The notes under the pieces were generated by a model that saw nothing but the letters and a program-made list of their open reading frames with translations, was not told where the DNA came from and ran no database searches. The position numbers and the translations under genes were made by a program. A stretch of 22,470 bases of DNA from Perkinsus chesapeaki (lineage: Eukaryota; Perkinsozoa; Perkinsida; Perkinsidae): contig JAAPAO010000486.1 of assembly GCA_013115145.1 (NCBI GenBank), positions 1 to 22,470 on the forward strand, written 5' to 3'. Positions 1 through 9,643 of the stretch are shown one piece after another; position 1 is the stretch's first letter; each line of letters starts with the position of its first letter.

Positions 1-1016
<1,016 letters not shown>

Positions 1017-2254
1017 TTAGGAGGCATACATGGTACCGGTGGAGACCAGCATGCCATCCTCCCATCGATACTCTCGCCAATCACGATAAAGCTTGCCACT
1101 CATCGAAGGGTCATACTCCACCTGCGCAGCCAGCCAGGAGGCAACCAGTGCACCGACCTGCGCACTGCGCGGTCCTCGGCGCCTGAAAAACGATAACGAC
1201 AAAACATGCACAGGTTTTATTACCCAGTTATATCGGTCTGACAGAAACCAGGACAGCATCCGGTAACTACAATGCTCCTCGGGTCAGCCATCGCCTCTCT
1301 CGCCAGAGCCTTCGTCCAGGCCGTTAGGAATAGCTTGGAGACGCCATAAGTGTAATATTTGGTCATGCATTCGATGCCTTCGGCGCCCAAGTCAGGATTG
1401 ATGAACCCAGCATCGACGACCCTGTCATCTCTCACTGCTTGCAGGAAGTCCTCGGCTAAGTTGTTGAGAGTGGCCACTGTGACTGAGGGATCCGCCAACT
1501 TCTTTTGAATTGAGGGTGACACCTAAAAATACGCGTAGATAGTACCCGAATGTATACACTTGCGAGAGTCAGTATGAATATATAATATGATTCAGATTAT
1601 CTGAAGGAAGACTACTAGCCTGAAAATGTCCGACACTTGCAACGAACAGCTATCGGGTGCATACACCTATACAGTAACACGAATCGACTTGACTGTTTTA
1701 GCATGCCAACGAAGCTGCAGACATTCACAATACGACCGTTCACAGTGAGCAATGGCATCAGAGCTTCAGTGACTCTCTGGGCACCAAAATAGTTCACTTC
1801 CATAGTCTTCCTAGCCTACACGTGAAAGCGCTACCCACGGGTTGCTAATATTCTCGCTACCTCATCGTAACCCGCTTTCTCTCCTTTATACGAGTAACCA
1901 GCGTTGTTAATAACAACATCGACGCTTGGCGACAACCTCATTATCTACAACAGATAGGCACTCTCGATCGACAAGATCCAACACAGTCACCTTGTCCCGA
2001 GCTTCGGTCACCGACGCTTCTCTTGTAACGTCCAACAATACAGCACCGAAAGGGTGCAGTTCACCTAAGAGACATGAGAACTGGAGGGGCTTCGTAATCC
2101 AGTCACCTGCTGCTTTGTCAAGGCGAGCTTGGTCTCTAGCGGTCATAATGACTTTGGCTCCATCAGCTATCAACTTCTTACTGATCTCGTATCCTATGCC
2201 TTTATTGGCACCGGTAACAACTACTACTGGACTACTGGAAAATGCTGACCCCAT
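1017..2254 (-). CDS. Short-chain dehydrogenase/reductase, carbonyl reductase (CBR1/SDR21C) type; six exons, 301 aa
   Basis: Exons are 2254-2107, 2064-1991, 1944-1861, 1815-1681, 1522-1224 and 1182-1017. All junctions are GT-AG and agree in phase; introns are 42, 46, 45, 158 and 41 nt. The spliced frame is 906 nt ending in TAA. Motifs appear in SDR order: cofactor loop TGANKGIG (residues 14-21), NNAG (87-90), catalytic Ser in NVCSFVG (about 136), and YGVSK giving Tyr206 and Lys210. The stretch VVITGANKG...NNAG...MLKQ and the tail CCPGFCQTDITG match NADPH-dependent carbonyl reductases, where the PG motif follows the active site. It probably reduces aldehydes, ketones or quinones in the cytosol. 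The least certain junction is the 158-nt intron, whose donor GTGTTA is chosen by phase. The start is the first ATG in the frame. Confidence 0.9.
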
Positions 2255-2914
2255 ATAGAGGTAATGACTAAACTAAATAATTGGAAAAACCGTCGCAGTG
2301 AAGGAATATGTGATACATTTACTTTGGTATAGAGTCCCGCTCACCCGTTTTTTAAGAAACGCTTTCACTCGTGCCACTAGTGCATTGACAATATGTGAAA
2401 ACCTACACATGCAAAATTTCAAGTGATAGCTCTGAAAATTGAACGCATGAGAGCCGTTGAAAGTTCAACCGTCTTTAGATGGCGGGTACTGTATCATATA
2501 TCATGAGTCTTAATTGAGTATGAGTATCATACTCATACTGCTTCCGATAATGTAGTGCTCTTGCGTTTCGGAAACCTATTACATCCACGAATATAATAAT
2601 TGTAGTTACGGAATTAGTAGGGAATAATTATCTGTATATCTCGTCCATATAATATAATATCATATTTAGAGGTTTTATTAAAATCGAACTCGATCAGTTT
2701 TTCCTACGAAAAATAAAATAGTGAGTAACGGAATTCGGCATGGTCCAACTCTGGAATATTTAAAGTCATATTCTTCCAAGCGATCAACCGTTTCAGTCGG
2801 GGCCTTCAACTCTTTTGCATCCGGGAGGGGAGAATGTGAGATTCTCTATTCCTCCCAGAAGATTAGTCCGGAGTCTCAACGCCACACTTTCAACTTAACG
2901 GAAATCGTTGATGT
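2255..2914. other. AT-rich intergenic region upstream of the reductase gene
   Basis: No exon or RNA gene is visible. It contains one copy of a dispersed 80-bp repeat (2408-2487) and a perfect 10-bp-arm palindrome at 2517-2539 (agtatgagta, 3-nt loop, tactcatact). It is strongly AT-rich from 2570 to 2720. The reductase promoter must lie in the part next to 2254. Confidence 0.5.
2408..2487 (+). repeat. Dispersed repeat, copy 1
   Basis: About 80 bp from atgcaaaattt to ggcgggt. It is closely repeated in reverse orientation at 5557-5635, with shared blocks such as ctctgaaaattgaacgcatg and ccgtctttagatggcgggt. Flanks of the two copies do not match. Confidence 0.85.
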
Positions 2915-3171
2915 TTACATACTATCAGTAAGATATGCATATGAATATCTTTTGATGGCCGAACAAGCACGCTTCAACCCCTCAAAAGAGGTCTCCGAAG
3001 ATCGCTGGAAGGTTGAACTGAAAAGCCTAAGAACTTTACCGTTACATTGCACCTACTTGTTGCCTGTTTGCCAGTCCCCTCTAAAGTGGGCCGTTGCTCG
3101 ATATTTACTCTTGAATGCATTGCCGCGGTCTCTGCTGTGGCTCTCGCCCAGTAACGCTCATTAGCTTCCAC
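2915..3171 (-). CDS. Unidentified gene, last two exons
   Basis: I do not recognise this protein. Two minus-strand exons, 3171-3053 and 3017-2915, join in phase across a 35-nt GT-AG intron and end at TAA (2915-2917). The acceptor of the first is ttttcag. The encoded 74 residues begin VEANERYWARATAETAAMH and end IKRYSYAYLTDSM. The stretch is charged and Ser/Thr-rich with no membrane segment, like a helical C-terminal tail. Codons end often in G or C, unlike the AT-rich flanks. Exons further upstream (3200-3720) could not be placed. Plus-strand 2721-3164 is also open, but it has no splice or family support. Confidence 0.4.
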
Positions 3172-3720
3172 CTGAAAAGAATATCGAAATGCTAACGCTG
3201 CATTGAGGAATAAAACTACTCATATTTCATGGTTGCGAAGAAAGATTGAAAGTTTCCAAATCTAGGCGGTCAATTTTTCAGCAAGTTCAGAATTCGACAT
3301 GAAAGTGAAACATGGGCACGTCTTCACGGAAGGAGACTGCGAATAATTATGTGTCTTGTCGGTGCTTCTCGGTGGCCAGCTGGCAGTAGTTAACTGCCCG
3401 GCCGCGGCCGGTTGGCTCGCTAATACTAGTACTAGTCGATTGACTGATACTCTGGCCGAAATATGTCTTAGTAGGCTGCACAGGGTTAATTCAGCTCCAT
3501 GTATGGAAACACTGGAGTGCTTTTATTCGTACTATCGGACTGCACAGTTGAACATAAGGGACAACAAACGGTGATAGAACCGTGGGCCGCAGAAGCTATC
3601 TTCACTAACTTATCGTGAAGCTCTTTTTGAAGCAGGTTGCTTGCCGAAGATTCATCTCTCTATTAGAGACTTTAATCTCAGGCTGCTGAAAATCTCGAAA
3701 CACATTTTGGCGGAAGTCCA
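3172..3720 (-). other. Possible exon space, unresolved
   Basis: A minus-strand frame without an ATG is open from about 3500 to 3263. It reads LCSLLRHISARVSVNRLVL near its start and ELAEKLTA before its stop. It may hold an upstream exon of the gene ending at 2915, but I cannot find a phase-consistent junction. Nothing else is seen in this stretch. Confidence 0.2.
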
Positions 3721-3999
3721 CTAACTCCTCACATCGCGTGCCCACTCCTCCTCCTCTATCCGTAATAGCCACTTCTTCCTCAAATGAAGCACCAAGCTAC
3801 CTCCTGTCGAAACCACCCAAACCCACCATTGATAGCCCACTGCAGAGGCTACAAGATACCCTCCGATAATAGGAGGATATATCTGACAATGACAATGAGC
3901 ACCAAGTCTGTGGGCCAGCGCGAAACCGGCCCACTTCGACAATGTGAGCGGCTCACAGTTTTGTAGAAGGAAACTCTCTACACTCTTAATCTATAGCAT
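3721..3999 (-). CDS. Terminal exon of an unidentified membrane protein
   Basis: An acceptor (ctatag) precedes 92 open codons ending in TAG at 3721. The exon begins IKSVESFLLQNCEPLTLSKW. It carries a hydrophobic segment (IYPPIIGGYLVASAVGYQWW then VWVVSTGGSLVLHL) followed by a basic/acidic tail, RKKWLLRIEEEEWARDVRS. One or two membrane passes with a charged tail are therefore likely. The entry phase (0) fits the exit phase of the exon at 4902-4769. Both may belong to one gene, with the Tc1-type element in the 769-nt intron between them. I do not recognise the family. Confidence 0.4.
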
Positions 4000-4044
4000 T
4001 TACCAAGAATAATACATTCAGATATGTTTGACAAAATAAAAATA

Positions 4045-4535
4045 CAGGGTGTTCCAATTTGTTATGCAAATCAGTAAAAGAGCAGCTTCACCGCGAATAC
4101 TCAGCGTTTCGGTTTGAAACTTTCGCAGATTATACATTAACAATATTATGACAGCATACGGGTCATTATAAGGGTCATTGATGAAACTTCTGACTGTTCG
4201 AGGGTCTCTGCCCAGTTTTGTCGAGATTTGCAGCGCTGTTTCACCGCTGGCTAGGCACTTGATGATTGTTGATCGTTCCGATTCGGTAAGGAAGGTTCCA
4301 CGGGCCCTGTTAACACGATTACAACTGTATTGCATAACGAATTGGAACGGCGCGCTGGACCCAAAAAATTTCGCTCGCCTCATTTCATGTGTAACGGTCG
4401 ATCGATTTCGTGATTTCATTGTATGCTGTCATAATATTGTTAATGTATAATCTGCGAAAGTTTCAAACCGAAACGCTGAGTATTCGTGGTGAAATTGCTC
4501 TTTTACTGATTTGCATAACAAATTGGAACACCCTG
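4045..4535. mobile_element. Non-autonomous Tc1/mariner-type transposon, 491 bp
   Basis: The element starts CAGGGTGTTCC and ends GGAACACCCTG, flanked on both sides by a TA target duplication (4043-4044 and 4536-4537), as for Tc1/mariner elements. The terminal inverted repeats are long: 4045-4159 and 4421-4535, 115 bp each with only three mismatches. The 261-bp interior encodes, on the minus strand, a transposase N-terminus and no catalytic DDE domain. The near-identity of the arms argues for recent insertion. It sits in what is probably an intron of a membrane-protein gene. Confidence 0.92.
4160..4419 (-). pseudogene. Truncated Tc1/mariner transposase, N-terminal helix-turn-helix only
   Basis: From the ATG at 4419 the frame gives about 85 residues that include LTESERSTIIKCLASGETAL and LGRDPRTVRSFIND. 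This is the first helix-turn-helix of Tc1-like transposases, the part that binds the terminal repeats. The frame then runs into the right-hand inverted repeat and meets no DDE/D catalytic region. The fragment could still bind the element's ends, but it cannot transpose on its own. Confidence 0.75.
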
Positions 4536-4768
4536 TAGATTGAGAATCTTCAGAAAGTAGTTACGATGACGCAACGAGTCACATGTTGAAAATATTATAG
4601 GAGTAATAAATATGTAATAAGCTAGTAATGAGCTTATTATTGTGGAGATGTAATCAAAGACTATCGCGACTAACTTGTCCACAACAAACAATTCTTGCTT
4701 CAATATCAACATATATTCAATTTGAGAATTTTCTGTGAAAACTTGATAGCAAATTAAAGCTTCCTTAC

Positions 4769-4902
4769 CATTTGCCAATTATTAAATAACCACGGTATCG
4801 TTAAAGTGGCAATCATAGTTGCACCGGCGACAATACCAACCCCCAGATGGAAATAGATGTATTGCTCAGAGACAGAGGTCCAGATAACGTACACTAGCAA
4901 AC
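4769..4902 (-). CDS. Exon of a small membrane protein; signal-peptidase subunit SPC12-like or part of a larger membrane protein
   Basis: Acceptor tttttttag-type and donor gtaagg enclose 134 nt encoding two hydrophobic spans: LLVYVIWTSVSEQY, then FHLGVGIVAGATMIATLTIPW followed by LFNNWQM. The pattern of two spans with EQY between them and a closing TLTIPW resembles SPC12/SPCS1 of the ER signal peptidase complex, but the resemblance is weak. If so, a 27-nt last exon at 4732-4706 (KILKLNIC, stop TGA) would finish it. The exit phase also fits the exon at 3999-3721. I cannot choose between these two models. Confidence 0.4.
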
Positions 4903-5640
4903 CTAAAAAATCAACAAAAAACATTTTGTACTCCGATTTATTCGTGACAAAAAATTTGCAGAAATGTACATGTTATCGTTATGTTTGGAGTAACGTTATA
5001 AACTATATTAATAATATAATATCAACACGGTGTTAATAACACCATGAGCTATAATGTCATAAGTGTTATTAGAATACAAACACGATGCATTCATTATGTT
5101 ATATAGTATACTACGTACAGTACGCGCAATCTAAAGACCCAATTTCGTATGGATGGCTCAACTTATTAACTACTGCCGCTCATATCAGCCTGCTATCTTG
5201 TATAGGAACTCTCCTAACATGGATATATTATTGAAATATCCGACAGACTTAATTTTCGAAGAAAACTTTTTTGGCACTTTCATGATATAAACTCTACTAC
5301 GTATAGGCATCCTCGAGGAGCATGAAATGGGAGCGAGGATAACTTTATATATTTCACAGGAATGCGTGGCCGCGGAAGGCAGCAAAGAGCTCACTTGAAT
5401 TGAAGAGAAAAACCCTTATACACAAAGCCTTGCTAAATACGATCCGCTGTCTCGCAGGAAACGGAGCTACCTGATGCACATGCGGAGGAGGCCATCACCG
5501 GAACTATTGGTAAGAACACCGTCAATGTACCTGGGGAGGCAGAAAATGCACACAACACCCGCCATCTAAAGACGGTCAAACTTTCAACGGGTCTCATGCG
5601 TTCAATTTTCAGAGCTTTCAACCGAAATTTTGCATGCAGA
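4903..5640 (-). other. Unresolved stretch with one candidate exon
   Basis: Apart from the dispersed repeat copy, one minus-strand segment at about 5536-5470 is bounded by ccccag and a gt donor. It reads YIDGVLTNSSGDGLLRMCI in one frame. No family is recognised and no neighbouring exon fits. The part 4903-5400 is AT-rich and I see nothing reliable in it. Confidence 0.2.
5557..5635 (-). repeat. Dispersed repeat, copy 2 (inverted relative to copy 1)
   Basis: Reverse-complement partner of 2408-2487, about 85-90% identical by eye. The differences are a few substitutions in the first third and in the segment around the central cgttgaaag. No terminal inverted repeats or target duplication are obvious, so its class is unknown. 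Confidence 0.85.
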
Positions 5641-6245
5641 CAACTGGAAGTAACCAGATTGAAGATTAGGACGATACGATGGAGTTAGTTCTGGGCTAAA
5701 AACATGGCAGTTCCTAAAACCCTTGGCTGTGATAACCCGTGTACAGTGTATATCGAAAGATGCTTCTCATAGGTCACCAATAATTCAGTAGGAGCCTTCA
5801 AAGGGTCGCAAGATATTGTATAACTTACGACGAACTGTTTAATACAAACATAGCGATATGATAAAATAGAGATGAATAATATACTGAAAACATATATGTT
5901 TAACATAAAAGCTGCACGTATTGTATACAAGGGCTACCAACTTATGATAAAGGATAATTGCCTCATAGTTCTAGTTACAGCGCCGATTGCACTCAATCAA
6001 CCTCCCAAGAATCTTTCAGATGGTTATCTTTTACCAGTGATAACGGCTATCAGTACCACAATCTGCATAGGTAAAAATGGTGATGCTGCGAGAATGACCG
6101 ATGCCACTGATAAAGTGATACATACTATGATATAAGTGAAGCAGCTTGGACCATGTATTCGTATAGGATATATTAACACTATTAATGGTGTTGTAAAACT
6201 TAACCACCAAGAGTCAAAGGTCGGGGGGAAACTGGGCATTGCCAT
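5641..6245 (-). CDS. Candidate membrane-protein exons (unidentified)
   Basis: A minus-strand frame from about 6180 to 6020 encodes two hydrophobic helices, FTYIIVCITLSVASVILAA and MQIVVLIAVIT, and ends at the donor gtaaaag. A second piece after the acceptor ttttcag (about 5887-5830) reads YYSSLFYHIAMFVLNSS in matching phase and ends at gtaagt. A third open stretch (about 5770-5660) reads VITAKGFRNCHVFSPELTPS. These may be earlier exons of the membrane gene that ends at 3721, but the chain is incomplete and the 5' end was not found. Confidence 0.28.
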
Positions 6246-6437
6246 TAATCAGATCCAAACAAACTACCAGCCGAGCTCGCGTACATCTCCGAAATATCAA
6301 AAAGCATTGCTACGAGTAGGTTACATGATCTCTCATATAAGAGAGTTAAAGACGAAGGAAATAGTCGACATCGTACAGAGTCCACCACAAAGACTCCGTT
6401 GCCAGCTCGCGTACTGAGGGAATATAACTGTTATTTC

Positions 6438-6504
6438 AGCGCTGACTTCCCACTGGAAAGTCGGTGGGAGGTCGGTGGGAAGTCGGTGGGAAGTTCCCAG
6501 CGCT
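6438..6504. repeat. Three 11-bp G-rich repeats framed by inverted arms
   Basis: The unit agtcggtggga occurs three times at 6459-6491 (second copy starts g). The array is framed by agcgctgacttcccac (6438-6453) and gtgggaagttcccagcgct (6486-6504), which are imperfect reverse complements. It lies downstream of the MMACHC-like stop codon. Confidence 0.85.
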
Positions 6505-6632
6505 TCATTGCCGGCTAATAGCTGCATATTCAACACGATGTGTTGAATAACATAGACAAATTGTCCATGGTGTGTCCACAGGACAATGTGAAGTGATGTT
6601 TAACTCATCATGCAATCATTCAGAAACACACA

Positions 6633-8000
6633 CTAATTCATGTTCGTCTGGTCAAGTAACAACTCCATGAATCTAGCGCGCTTAGAGCGGTCCTTCTCAT
6701 GGAAGTACCTAATGGATGACTTCTTGAAAAATGTACGTGGCACTCAACCTTCAAACTCCCCACGTTCATTATTGTGGCTAGTATGTGCAACAATACACAT
6801 GTATTGCGGCACATACACAATATATGTGTATCAATATACATGTATCACATATTCTCTATGTATATGTATCTCGCCACATGTATTTCAAACTACAGAGAGT
6901 TCGCAGTAAAAACGTAAAATTGAAGAATACAACGCCGACTTGACTAAGACTGGTCGCCTTCCACTGACAGTATCAATTATACGGGAAAAGACTGTACAAT
7001 AAAACGATCGATCTAGGATACAAATTTGACCAGTACCAGCAGTATTCGGAGAAGTCGCAGATCTTACATATATTGTCCAGCATCGTATTGCCACTCCTTT
7101 GTTCGCCCATCAGGTAACTGCGAAATCATTAATCGCTAAGCGGCTCTGTGGGAGGTACATCTCGCCAGCGACTCAAGTCAGGCTTGGTATTGAACTCCAT
7201 AAGAACATCTCTTCTCTGTTGATCCGTCAGCCCTAGATCACATCGTGGGGGCCGGGGGAGGGCGCACTTCATCTGAGTCGACATCAGCTAACACACGTTT
7301 TAATGACGGACTTCAATATCGATAACCACTAGCAATCGGTAAGCATACCAGCCGCCGTACTTCGGGTGCAGGTTGAGACCGAGTATCTGAAGAAACGATT
7401 GCAACGATTTTCATCGCAGTATCATTTTAGCTTCAGCCAGTCCACGTTGCGCCCATGCCACGGTGCGAAATATAGGTGACGTTATTATGAGAGGCGTGGC
7501 GGTTCGAAGAGAAGAGCTCCATGGATATTGTTGCATTCTTTAGATCTTCCTCAATGAAAGGAAGCAAAACTTTTTTGTATTGAGGCATGAAGTGTTTCAC
7601 ACCAAGTGTAAATCACCTTATCATAAGCGGAGCCCCATAAATCAGGGTTGCGGACGGCGTGCATGCCTTCTCTGACCTCGGCCTCCCACTCAGCTCGATC
7701 TGAGGTGTCATCGAGAGAGGTAGGGGCAACATGCATGTCAAGGCCGGCGACATGACCGATAGATTGGACCTATCGAGGATTCAGTGTCGGACAAAAAAGA
7801 GCCAAAAACGATCTCGGTGGGACTCTAACCCACAATCTTTGGTTCCGAAGACCAACGCCTTATCCATTAGGCCACGAGACCATTGAGAAAAAGCCCTCAC
7901 TATTAATGATGGTCACTAACCTACGTTGAAGAACGGTGGCTTATCCACATTGAACATCATAATAGCAGCTTCATCGCAACCGAGCCCTTCGATCAGGCAC
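6633..8000 (-). CDS. MMACHC: MMACHC-like cobalamin processing protein (cblC), conserved core and C-terminus
   Basis: Family role: decyanation and dealkylation of incoming cobalamin with glutathione or flavin, in the cytosol. Solid exons are 8000-7925, 7769-7617, 7386-7330, 7287-7159, 7117-7068 and 6708-6633 (stop TAG). All junctions are GT-AG and in phase. Introns are 155, 230, 42 (or 39 by a second donor), 41 and 359 nt. In order they give GLGCDEAAIMMFNVDKPP, SIGHVAG, NPDLWGSAYDK, then the hallmark LHPKYGGWYAYR (human HPRFGGWFA), then LTDQQRRDVLMEFNTKPDLS followed by RWRD, and finally DAGQYMYFHEKDRSKR. This follows the human order HVAG, DPWG, HPRFGGW, LLEGFN, WRD, YSEEQ..YF. The N-terminal third is unresolved upstream of 8000. 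A tRNA gene sits in the 155-nt intron. Confidence 0.82.
7809..7881 (-). tRNA. tRNA-Arg (anticodon TCG)
   Basis: The 73-nt sequence folds fully. Acceptor stem GGTCTCG/CGAGATC has one G-U pair and discriminator G. The D-arm is GCCT/AGGC with a GG-containing loop, the anticodon stem is TTGGT/ACCAA with loop CTTCGGA (anticodon TCG, T33), and the T-stem is GTGGG/CCCAC. It has no intron. The T-loop reads TTAGAGT rather than TTCGAGT, so the near-invariant C56 is A. It lies in sense orientation inside a 155-nt intron (7770-7924) of the MMACHC-like gene. Confidence 0.93.
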
Positions 8001-9513
8001 CTGCAAAATAGCTCTTAGTATACTCAAACTTGAAAACACAATCCCTATCCTAGCAATCGATATGAGGATTAGTCGAGATTTCCACCCCCGCAAAAGGAAC
8101 ACCGTTGGGGGCAAAATACAGGATGATCGAAGAGAAGCGGCCACCCGTCATAATTTCTCGTATGTTGGTAGCACATAACTGTAGGAGCATCTCTGAACTC
8201 CAGAGTCTGAAGTATTCGGCGCCCTTGTTCCAGGTAGCCCAGTAGCTTCAATTTTGAAGCTACCTGCTGCTGCTGGGTCACAACAAAACACAGTAAAGTT
8301 GTAGGTATATATGCTACCCATCTTGTTTCCATTTTATGAGCTTACCTATGTAACCTTTTACCGACTTCATCAGTTCCTTCAGCTACAAAGTCGTAGCTCC
8401 TGCTTGGTTCACCACGGGACACCAACTTCTCCCTGTAAGTCTCAAGAACAGCCTCTGAGGGCAATGAAACATTTTGCCACCCACTCACTTCGGTCTACAT
8501 CAACACGCTGCACTATAACGGCTGAACAGAGAGACCCCATTGGAAAGCGATATAGGATCCATGGCCCAATTCCACGACACTGTAAATCGGCGCGAAAGTC
8601 CATACAGTAGTATAGACTTGCGGTATCATTCCCACCCAAACCGAACGCGAACCCACATAAACAATGTAAAATTTTTCCACCTCGTGGGGGTCTCCGGAGA
8701 CTTATTTCTCACAAATGCTTTCCTGTTGACTCTGTCCAAGAGCAGCAGCAAACGACTAACGACTTCAATATGAATAATATGCCTTGGAAGATTCTTCGCA
8801 AACGAAGAGCTCACTTTTGAAAAAATATCTATTTGAGATACAAATCAATCCCAGTCTGTTCTTCCCAGGGACTTCAATCTTCTGCGGCATGTCGGGAGAA
8901 ACCTCGATGCGAAAATCGTTATACCTATCAGAGCAATACCACTAGTAGGATCGAGCGGCAAACAAGTGTCCAGATTTCTCTGCTTTAGAAAGCATTGACT
9001 ACATTATGGCACCAGCGCCGCCCATGAAGACAATAAAAGACTTTTATTGCTCTTTTATTCAAATATACTTTTATTAAAAGTATATTTGAGCTGGATAAAT
9101 ATTCTACAGGTCCATCAAATCTCGCGATTAGACAAGAATCCGGCCTTCTTCCGCACACGGATTCTGTTAAGTAGCACAATTTCGTCCACCCTACCAGAAG
9201 CCAGTATGATAGTCCGAAGCATTTCAGTTGGGCAACTGCGGAGCATTGACTGGCGAGAGTTGACATGGCATTGTCAAGTGCGACAAATTCCTCAATATAT
9301 CGCGGGCCAAAAAGTATTTTTCCTGGAAAAATGTCCTGCATGACTGACATAAATACGTTAGAATATTAATGAAGTTCAAAGAGGAAGATGTGATAACCTA
9401 ACTTGGAGCAATTCCTGGTTCCCTAGGTCGTTCGGGATTATCATCTAACTATTCTCCCAACTCACTGCCCGCCTAATAATGAGCTCCGCCACTGGCAGCA
9501 TGGCCTCGTCCAT
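8001..9513 (-). CDS. Tentative upstream exons (5' part of the MMACHC-like gene, or a second gene)
   Basis: Several minus-strand pieces look coding but are not fully joined. 9513-9466 has an ATG and 16 codons (MDEAMLPVAELIIRRA) ending at a gtgagt donor. 9343-9195 gives 49 codons between a gtcag acceptor and a gtaggg donor, including FGPRYIEEFVALDNAMSTLA. The stretch from about 8500 to 8362 includes SLPSEAVLETYREKLVSRGE and ends at gtaaaag. At about 8210-8082 there is an open piece reading REIMTGGRFSSIILYFAPNG, whose exit phase fits the exon at 8000. None of these shows the MMACHC N-terminal block clearly. Confidence 0.3.
9030..9088. repeat. Two adjacent perfect AT-rich palindromes
   Basis: caataaaag/a/cttttattg lies at about 9030-9048, and caaatatactttta/t/taaaagtatatttg at 9060-9088 (14-bp arms, 1-nt loop). 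Both would form stable hairpins in single-stranded nucleic acid. They lie in the presumed intron space of the MMACHC-like locus. Confidence 0.8.
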
Positions 9514-9562
9514 GTGTCAAACGAAAACACAAAGTTTTTCACACAAAAGAGTGAATGGTAAT

Positions 9563-9643
9563 GTATGGATACATACAGTATGGATACATACAGTATGGAT
9601 ACATACAGTATGGATACATACAGTATGGATACATACAGTATGG
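9563..9643. repeat. 15-bp minisatellite, five full copies
   Basis: The unit gtatggatacataca is repeated exactly five times (9563-9637) and followed by a partial gtatgg. The period is a multiple of three, so both strands stay open through it (VWIHT on plus, YVSIL on minus); these are not genes. It lies 50 bp upstream of the candidate first exon at 9513. Confidence 0.95.

Noticed and set aside
2721-3164. Plus-strand 147-codon open frame
   Set aside because: It has no recognisable family, and the opposite strand carries two exons joined in phase by a canonical short intron; kept only as a doubt.
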